DNA of 34,819 nucleotides, from assembly GCF_000968685.2 (NCBI RefSeq), contig NZ_LAKD02000062.1, forward strand, positions 1-34,819, given 5' to 3'. Shown in pieces: positions 25,506 through 34,500 of this stretch (its first letter is position 1; each line of letters begins with the position of its first letter). Both the position numbers and the translations under genes were made by a program. The notes below the pieces were generated by a model. That model was not told the DNA's origin. It searched no databases and saw only the letters and a list, made by a program, of their open reading frames with translations. This stretch comes from Streptomyces antioxidans. Its GTDB lineage: Bacteria > Actinomycetota > Actinomycetes > Streptomycetales > Streptomycetaceae.

Positions 25506-28500
25506 CGGGAGCCGATCGCGATCGTCGGCATGAGCTGCCGGTTCCCCGGCGGCGTCGGCAGCCCCGAGGAGCTGTGGCGGCTCGTCGCGGACGGCCGCGA
25601 CGCCATCTCCGGCTTCCCCGACGACCGCGGCTGGGACATCGAGTCGCTGTACGACCCGGACCCGGAGCGCGAGGGCACGTTCTACGCCCGCGGGGGCGGC
25701 TTCCTCTACGACGCCAGCCGGTTCGACCCGGGCTTCTTCGGGATCTCGCCGCGCGAGGCGCTGGCGATGGATCCGCAGCAGCGGCTGCTGCTGGAGACCT
25801 CGTGGGAGGCGTTCGAGCGGGCCGGGATCGACCCGGCGACGGTGCGGGGCTCGCGCACCGGTGTGTTCGTCGGCGCGTCCACGCAGGCGTACGGGGCGGG
25901 GGAGTACGACCTGCCGGAGGGCGTCGAGGGCCATCTGCTCACCGGCACCGCCTCCAGCGTCGCGTCCGGACGGCTCTCCTACGCCTTCGGCCTCGAGGGC
26001 CCGGCGGCCACCGTCGACACCGCCTGCTCCTCCTCTTCGGTCGCGCTGCACCTGGCGGTCCAGGCGCTGCGGCAGAGCGAGTGCTCGCTGGCGGTGGCGG
26101 CGGGCGCGACCGTGTTGTCGTCCCCGGACGTGTTCGTGGAGTTCAGCCGCCAGCGCGGCCTCTCCGCCGACGGCCGCTGCAAGTCCTTCGCGGCCTCGGC
26201 GGACGGCACGGGCTGGTCGGAGGGTGTCGCCGTGCTGCTGGTGGAGCGGCTTTCGGACGCGCGGCGGAACGGCCACCCGGTGCTTGCGGTGGTGCGTGGC
26301 AGCGCGGTGAACCAGGACGGTGCGTCCAACGGTCTGACGGCGCCGAACGGCCCGTCCCAGCGGCGCGTCATCCGCCAGGCCCTGGAGAACGCCCGGCTGG
26401 CTCCCGCCGACGTGGACGCGGTGGAGGCCCACGGCACGGGCACGACGCTCGGCGACCCGATCGAGGCCCAGGCGCTGCTCGCCACCTACGGTCAGGAGCG
26501 GCCGGAGGGGCGGCCGCTGTGGCTCGGCTCGCTGAAGTCGAACATCGGCCACACCCAGAACGTCGCCGGTATCGGCGGTGTCATCAAGATGGTGATGGCG
26601 ATGCGGCATGGTGTGCTGCCGCGGACGCTGCACGTGGACGAGCCCACCCCGCATGTCGACTGGTCGGCGGGCGAGGTGTCCCTGCTGACCGAGGCGCGGC
26701 CGTGGCCGGAGACCGGCCAGCCGCGCCGGGCGGGTGTGTCGTCGTTCGGCGTGAGCGGCACGAACGTGCACACGATCATCGAGCAGGCGCCGGTGGTGGA
26801 GGCGGTCTCTGCGGATGCTGTGGCTCCGGGTGTGGTGCCGTGGGTGCTTTCGGGCCGGGGCGCGGATGCGTTGCGGGCCCAGGCGGAGCGGTTGGTGGCG
26901 CATGTGGAGTCGCGGGGCGAGCTGCGCCCGGTGGATGTGGGGTTCTCGCTGGCGACCGGGCGGTCGGCTTTTGAGCACCGTGCGGTGGTGGTCGCTGAGG
27001 GCAGGGACGGGCTGCTGACGGGTCTGGGTGCGCTGGCGCGGGGTGAGTCCGCGCCGGGTGTGGTCGAGGGCTCGGTGGCCGGTGGCAAGGTGGCGTTCCT
27101 GTTTACGGGGCAGGGGAGTCAGCGGCTGGGGATGGGGCGTGAGCTGTATGACGCCTATCCGGTGTTCGCGGAGGCTCTGGATGAGGTGTGTGCGGAGCTG
27201 GACCGGCACCTTGAACGGCCGCTTCGTGACGTGCTGTTCGGGGATGACGCGGCGGTGCTGGATCGGACGGGGTTCACCCAGCCCGCGCTGTTCGCGGTTG
27301 AGGTGGCGCTGTTCCGGTTGGTTTCCGAGGCGTGGGGTCTGCGGCCCGACTTCCTGTCCGGGCATTCGATCGGTGAGCTGGCCGCCGCGCATGTGGCGGG
27401 GGTGCTGTCGCTGGCGGATGCGGCGCGGTTGGTGGCGGCGCGTGGGCGGTTGATGCAGGAGCTTCCGGCCGGTGGCGCGATGATCGCGGTGCAGGCGTCG
27501 GAGGACGAGGTGGCGCCGCTGCTGAATGAGCGGGTCAGCATTGCCGCGCTGAATGGGCCGTCGTCGGTGGTCATCGCGGGTGATGAAAACGCGGCTGTCG
27601 CACTCGCGGCCGGTTTCGAGGCGCGGGGCCGTAAGGTCAAGCGGCTCGCCGTGAGCCATGCGTTCCACTCGCCGCGTATGGACGGGATGCTGGAGGCGTT
27701 CCGGGAGGTGGCGCAGGGGCTGTCGTACGAGGCCCCGAGCATTCCGATCGTGTCCAACCTGACCGGTGAGCTGGTCTCCGCCGAGGAGATCACGAACCCG
27801 GACTTCTGGGTGCGCCACGTCCGCCAGGCGGTCCGCTTCCTCGATGGCGTACGGACCCTCGAGGCGCAGCACGTCTCCACGTTCATCGAGCTGGGCCCGG
27901 ACGGTGTGCTCACCGCGATGGCCCAGGACTGCGTGACCGACTCCGCGTCCGACGTCGCGTTCATCGCGGCGCTGCGTAGGGACCGTCCCGAGGCCGAGGC
28001 GCTGGCCACGGCCGTCGCCCGGGCCCATGTCCGTGGTGTGGTGCCGGACTGGGCCGGGTACTTCGCAGGGACCGGCGCCCAGCGCGTCGACCTGCCGACG
28101 TATGCCTTCCAGCGCGAGCGGTTCTGGCTGGAGCCCGGTGCGGCGTCGGTGGGCGATGTGGCCTCCGTGGGGCTGGAGTTGGCTGGCCATCCGCTGCTTG
28201 GCGCCGCGGTGCCGCTGGCGGAGTCCGATGGGCTGGTGTTCACCGGACGGCTGGGCCTCGACACCCATCCGTGGCTGGCCGAGCACACGGTCCGGGACGC
28301 GGTGGTGGTGCCGGGTTCGGCGTTCGTGGAGCTCGCGGTCCGCGCCGGTGACCAGCTCGGCTGCGACCTCCTCGACGAGCTGGCCGTGCACACCCCGCTG
28401 GTGCTGCCCGTACGCGGTGGCGTCCGGCTGCAGGTCACGGTCGGCGCGCCGGACGGCTCCGGGCGGCGCTCGTTCACCGTCTCCTCCCGTACGGAGGACG

Positions 28501-31500
28501 CCGCCGCCGATACGGCGTGGGTGCGCAACGCGAGCGGTGTGCTCGCCTCCGGCGCCCCCGGCCCGTCGTTCGACCTCACCGAGTGGCCGCCGACCGCCGC
28601 CGAGGCCATCGAGCCCGGCGCGCTCTACGCCCGGCTGACCGGGGACGGGCTGCGGTACGGCCCGGCGTTCCAGGGGCTAACGGCCGCGTGGCGGCGCGGG
28701 GACGAACTCTTCGCCGAGGTCCGGCTGGACGACGACGCCAGGCCGGGAGCCGAGGAGTTCGCCGTGCACCCGGCGCTGCTTGACGCCGCCCTGCACGTCC
28801 TCCACGGCCGCGACGGCGCCCGGCTGGCCGACGGCTGGCAGGGCGTCTCCCTGTACGCGGAGGGCGCGTCCGCGCTGCGCGTACGCATCGCGCCGGCCGG
28901 GGCCGACACGGTGTCCCTGGCGCTGGCCGACGCCACGGGCGAGCCGGTCGCGGTCGTGGACGGCCTGCGCTGCCGTACGCTGCCCGACGACCTGACCGGT
29001 GACGCGGATGTGGCACGGCGGAACCTGTTCCAGCTGGACTGGGCGGCCCCGCAGACCGGCTCCGCCGGTCCGGACGCCGCCACTCGCCGTATCGTCCTGG
29101 GCGACGACCCGTTCGGGCTGGTCGCGGCCGGAGTGGCCGCCGACTCCGCCCCGGATCTGGCCGTGCTGGGCGCCTCCGTGGAGGCGGGCGACACCGCCGC
29201 TCCGGAACTGGTCCTCGCGTCCTTCGCGCCCGTTTCCGGCGACGGGAGCGAGAACGTGGCCGAGGCCGCGCACCGGGAGGCGCGGCGTGCGCTGGCCCTG
29301 GTGCAGGGCTGGCTGGCCGATGAGCGGTTCGGCGATGCGCGGTTGGCGCTGGTCACCCGGGGCGCGATGGCCGCCGACGCCGAGGAGGACGTCACCGACC
29401 CGGCACACGCGCCCCTGTGGGGCCTGGTGCGCTCCGCCGAGACGGAGAACCCCGGCCGCTTCGTCCTGGTGGACATGGACGCGGGGGCGGCTGAAGCCGC
29501 CGGGGTCGCCGGGCCCGCTGAGGCGGCTGGCGCCGTCGGGACCGCCGGGGTCGCCGGGGACGCTGGGGCGGCTCGCGCCGTCGGGACCGACGAGGCGGCT
29601 GGCATCGCTGGGCCCGACGAGGCGGCTGGCGCCGCCGTGGTCGCGGGGACGGCTGAAGTCGCGGGAGCGGCTTTCGCCGCTGGGACCGCTGGGACCGCCG
29701 AGGTCCTCGGCACCTTCGCTGACGCGCTCTCCGACGCCCTGGCCACCGGCGAGCCCGAGCTCGCCCTCCGCGCGGGCCGGGCCCTAGCACCCCGGCTGGC
29801 CCGTGCCACGGCCCCGCCCCCGGCCTCGGCCCAGGACTCGGGATTGGCCGTGGATGCGGCCACCAATCCACTGCCCGGCACCTTCGCGTTTGACGGCGAC
29901 GGGACCGTGCTCATCACCGGTGGCACCGGTGCCCTCGGGCGGCTGCTCGCCCGGCATCTGGTGGCCGAGCACGGCGTGCGCCATCTGTTGTTGGCCAGCC
30001 GACGTGGCGCGGATGCCGACGGTGCCCTCGAGTTGGCCGCCGAGCTCCGTGCGCGGGGTGCCGAGGTCACCCTCGCCGCCTGCGACGCCGCCGACCGTGA
30101 CGCGCTCGCCGCTACCCTGGCGGCCGTTCCGGCCGGGCATCCGCTGACGGCCGTCGTGCACACCGCCGGTGTGCTGGACGACGCGACGGCCGCCGCCCTG
30201 ACCCCCGAGCAGCTGGAACGGGTGCTGCGCCCCAAGGTGGACGCGGCGTGGAATCTGCACGAGCTCACCCGCGACCTCGACCTGTCCGCGTTCGTGCTGT
30301 TCTCCGCCATCGCGGGCACGCTGGGCGGTGCGGGCCAGGCCAACTACGCCGCGGCCAACGTCTTCCTCGACGCGCTCGCCGCACACCGCCGTGCGGCGGG
30401 CCTGCCCGCCACCTCGCTGGTGTGGGGCCTGTGGGCCCAGTCGGGCGGGATCACCGGCGGTCTGACGGAAGCCGATCTGCTGCGGCTGGCCCGCAGCGGC
30501 ATGGGCGCCCTCACCGACGACGAGGGCATGGCGCTCTTCGACGCCGCGCACCGCACCGCCCACCACACCGGCCGCAACCTGCTGATCCCGGCCCGTCTCG
30601 ACCTCGCCGCACTGCGCTCCGCCGCCGGATCCGGCCCGGTCCCGGCGCTGCTGCGCGGGCTGATCCGGACCACCGGCCGACGCACCGCCACGGGTGTGCT
30701 CGCCGCCGGCTCGTCCCTGGCCGAGCGGCTGCGCGCGCTCTCCCCGAACGAGCGCCGCCGTACGCTGCTCGACCTCGTCCGCGGCCATGTGGCCACGGCA
30801 CTCGGCCACGCCTCCGCCGATGCCGTCGAAGCCCGCCGCGCCTTCAAGGAACTGGGCTTCGACTCGCTCACCGCCGTCGAACTGCGCAACCGGCTCTCCG
30901 CCGCCACCGGGCTCAAGCTGCCCACCACGATCGTCTTCGACCACCCCAACCCCACCGTCCTCGCCGACCACCTCCGCGTCGAACTCCTCGGCCCGGACGG
31001 GACCGAGGCCGAGGGCCTGGCCGAGCTGGCGGACCCGGCACTCGCCACCGCCACCACTGCGGTCTCCCTCGCCGACGACCCGATCGCCATCGTCGCGATG
31101 GGCTGCCGCTACCCCGGCGACGTCCGCTCGCCCGAGGACCTGTGGCAGCTCGTGGCCACGGGCTCGGACGCCATCACCGGATTCCCCGTCAACCGCAACT
31201 GGGAGAGCCAGTGGGCGGCGGACGGCGAAGACGCCGACACCGGTCCGTCCGACTACGCCCGCGCCGGTGGCTTCCTGCACGACGCGGACCTCTTCGACGC
31301 GGCCTTCTTCGGGATCTCGCCGCGCGAGGCGCTGGCCATGGACCCGCAGCAGCGGCTGCTGCTGGAGACGTCCTGGGAGGTCTTCGAGCGCGCCGGGATC
31401 GACCCGGACGCGCTGCGCGGCCGCTCGGTCGGCGTGTTCGTGGGCGCCGCCTACAGCGGCTATGACGCGGGCCTGGAGCAGGCCGGTGCCGAGGTCGCGG

Positions 31501-34500
31501 GCCATGTGATGACGGGCAACGCGGGCAGCGTCATGTCCGGCCGCATCGCCTACGCCCTCGGTCTGGAGGGCCCGGCGGTCACCGTCGACACGGCGTGCTC
31601 GTCGTCACTCGTGGCGCTGCACTGGGCGATCCAGGCGCTGCGCCAGGGCGAGTGCACGATGGCGCTCGCGGGTGGTGTCACCGTGATGACGACGCCCGGA
31701 CACTTCACCGAGTTCAGCCGCCAGGGCGGCCTGGCCGCCGACGGGCGCTGCAAGCCGTTCGCGGCCGGTGCGGACGGCACGGGCTGGGGCGAGGGCATCG
31801 GCATGCTGCTGGTGGAGCGGCTGTCGGACGCGCGGCGCAACGGCCACCAGGTGCTGGCCGTGGTGCGCGGCTCCGCCGTCAACCAGGACGGTGCGAGCAA
31901 CGGCCTCACGGCGCCGAACGGCCCGTCCCAGCAGCGCGTCATCCGCAAGGCGCTGACCAGCGCCGGGCTGACCAGCGGCGATGTGGACGTGGTGGAGGCG
32001 CACGGCACGGGTACGACGCTGGGCGACCCGATCGAGGCGCAGGCGCTGCTGGCCACGTACGGCCAGGAGCGGGCCGGGGGGCAGCCGTTGTGGCTGGGCT
32101 CCATCAAGTCCAACATCGGCCACGCCCAGGCGGCGGCCGGTGTCGCCGGAATCATCAAGATGGTGATGGCGATGCGGCACGGCGTGCTGCCGCAGACGCT
32201 GCACGTGGACGGGCCGTCGCCGCATGTCGACTGGACGTCCGGTGATATCGCGCTGCTGACGGAGCGGATGGCGTGGCCGGAGACCGGCCGCGTGCGGCGG
32301 GCCGCGGTGTCCTCGTTCGGCATCAGCGGCACCAACGCCCACACCATCATCGAGCAGGCCCCGGCCACCGCCGCCGAGCCGGTGGCGGGCGCCGAACCGC
32401 TGGTGGCCGAGCCCGTGGCGGGCCCCGAGCGGGACGGCTCCGGTGTGCTGCCGTACGCGCTCTCGGCCAAGGGCACCGACGCCCTGCGCGCCCAGGCCGA
32501 GCGGCTGTACGCCCATCTGACCGCCCGGCCCGACCTCGAACCCGCCGACGTGGCCCACACCCTGGCCACCGGCCGCGCCGCGCTGGACGCACGCGCGGTG
32601 CTGGTCGCGAACGGCAGGGACGACCTGCTGGCCGGTCTTGACGCGGTGGCGCGGGGGGAGTCCGCGCCGGGGCTGGTCCAGGGCGCGGTCGCCGAGGGCG
32701 AGACGGCGTTCCTGTTCACCGGGCAGGGCAGCCAGCGGCTCGGGATGGGCCGCGAGCTGTACCACGCCCATCCGGTGTTCGCGGAGGCGCTGGACGCGGT
32801 CTGCGATGAGCTGGACCGGCACCTTGAAGGGCCGCTGAAGACGGTGCTGTTCGGGGATGACGCCGCCGCGCTCGACCAGACCGGGTTCACCCAGCCCGCG
32901 CTGTTCGCGGTTGAGGTGGCACTGTTCCGGTTGGTTTCTGAGGCGTGGGGTCTGACACCGGACTACCTGTCGGGGCATTCGATCGGTGAGCTGGCCGCCG
33001 CGCATGTGGCGGGTGTGCTCTCGCTCGCGGACGCGGCGAAGTTGGTGGCGGCGCGTGGCCGGTTGATGCAGGAGCTTCCGGCCGGTGGTGCGATGGTGGC
33101 GCTGCAGGCGTCGGAGGACGAGGTGGCGCCGCTGCTGAATGAGCGGGTGTCGATCGCGGCCGTCAACGGCCCGACCTCCGTGGTCATCGCGGGCGACGAG
33201 GACGCGGTGCTGGAGATCGCTTCCGGTTTCGAGGCCCAGGGCCGTAAGACCAAGCGGCTCACGGTCAGCCACGCCTTCCACTCGCCGTGTATGGACGGGA
33301 TGTTGGAGGCGTTCCGCGAGGTGGCGGAGGGGCTTGCGTACGAGGCCCCGCGCATTCCGATCGTCTCCAACCTGACCGGGAACGTCGTCGCCGCCGAGGA
33401 GATCACGACACCGGACTTCTGGGTGCGCCACGTTCGCGAGGCCGTCCGCTTCCTCGATGGCATCCGGACCCTCGAGGCCCAGGGCGTGACGACCTTCGTC
33501 GAGCTCGGCCCCGACGGTGTGCTGACGGCCATGGCCCAGGACTGCGTCACCGACGCCGAGGGGTCCGCGTTCGTCTCCGCGCTGCGCAAGGACCGCCCCG
33601 AGGCCGAGGCGCTGACCACGGCCGTCGCCCGCGCCCATGTGCGCGGCGTGGCGCCGGACTGGGCCGGGTACTTCGCCGGGACCGGCGCCCAGCGCGTCGA
33701 CCTGCCGACGTACGCCTTCCAGCACCGCCGCTACTGGCCGGAGGAGCCGGTGGCGGGCCTGACCGCCGCCGCGGGTGTCGACGGCTGGCGGTACCAGGTG
33801 GCGTGGAAGCCGCTGTCGCTGGGCTCCGCGGCCCGGCTGTCCGGGGTGTGGCTGGTCGTCGCCCCCGCCGAGGACGCCGCCGCCGACGCATGGGCGGACG
33901 GAGTCGTCCGTACGCTGACCGAGCGGGGCGCCGAAGCACGGCGGCTCGACCTCACCGACGGCGCCGACGGCGGCGAGCGCGCCGACGCCCCCGCCGAGGA
34001 CCGCGCGTCCATCGCCGAGCGGCTGCGCACGGCGGCCGACGGTGGCCCCGTGGCCGGTGTGCTCTCGCTGCTGGCCACCGGGGACGCCGACGCCCTGCTG
34101 CCCACGGCCGCCCTCGTGCAGGCCATGGGCGACGCCGCGATCGACGCGCCGCTGTGGTGCGCCACCCGGGGCGCGGTCTCGACGGGGCGCCGGGGCGAGC
34201 CGGTGGACCCGGCCCGTGCGCGGGTCTGGGGCCTGGGCCGGGTGGCGGCCCTGGAGCTGCCCGACCGCTGGGGCGGGCTCATCGACCTCCCCGAGACGAT
34301 GACCGACCGGGTGCTGTCGCGGCTCGCGGTGGTGCTCGCCGGGGCCGGGGACGAGGACCAGATCGCCGTCCGCGGCTCCGGGGTGTTCGGCCGCCGCCTG
34401 GCGCGGGCGACCGCACGGCCGGTGGCGGACTCCGAGGGCTGGAACGCCCACGGCTCGGTGCTGGTGACGGGTGGTACGGGCGCGTTGGGCGCGTATGTGG

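Larger units (their letters stand above)
25509..30985 (+). other. PKS module 6: KS-AT(malonyl)-DH-KR(B-type motif)-ACP
   Basis: KS6 (25509 to about 26793) has Cys at 26025-26027 (DTACSSSS), HGTGT and SNIGHTQ. AT6 (27081 to about 27930) has Ser at 27366-27368 (GHSIG) and HAFH at 27657-27668. DH6 (about 28182-28990) has His at 28284-28286 in HTVRDAVVVP, with Asp (28296-28298) instead of Gly, and the acidic Asp at 28782-28784 (HPALLDAALH). The KR6 structural part (about 29010-29890) contains an Ala/Gly repeat insertion. The KR6 catalytic part (29901 to about 30650) has TGGTGALG, LDD at 30174-30182, Lys 30234-30236, Tyr 30345-30347 and Asn 30357-30359, but Ala (30306-30308) at the Ser position. 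ACP6 has its Ser at 30864-30866. Output is a double bond if both are active, a ketone if KR6 is dead. Confidence 0.92.

Noticed and set aside
9147..27101. In-frame TTA codons that would imply bldA control
   Set aside because: Each tta trinucleotide I noticed (for example near 9149, 13505, 17390, 20635 and 27099) spans two codons. I did not do an exhaustive count.
1509..33281. A methylmalonyl- or ethylmalonyl-specific AT
   Set aside because: All seven ATs have GHSIG and HAFH; none shows GHSQG with YASH or another non-malonyl signature.
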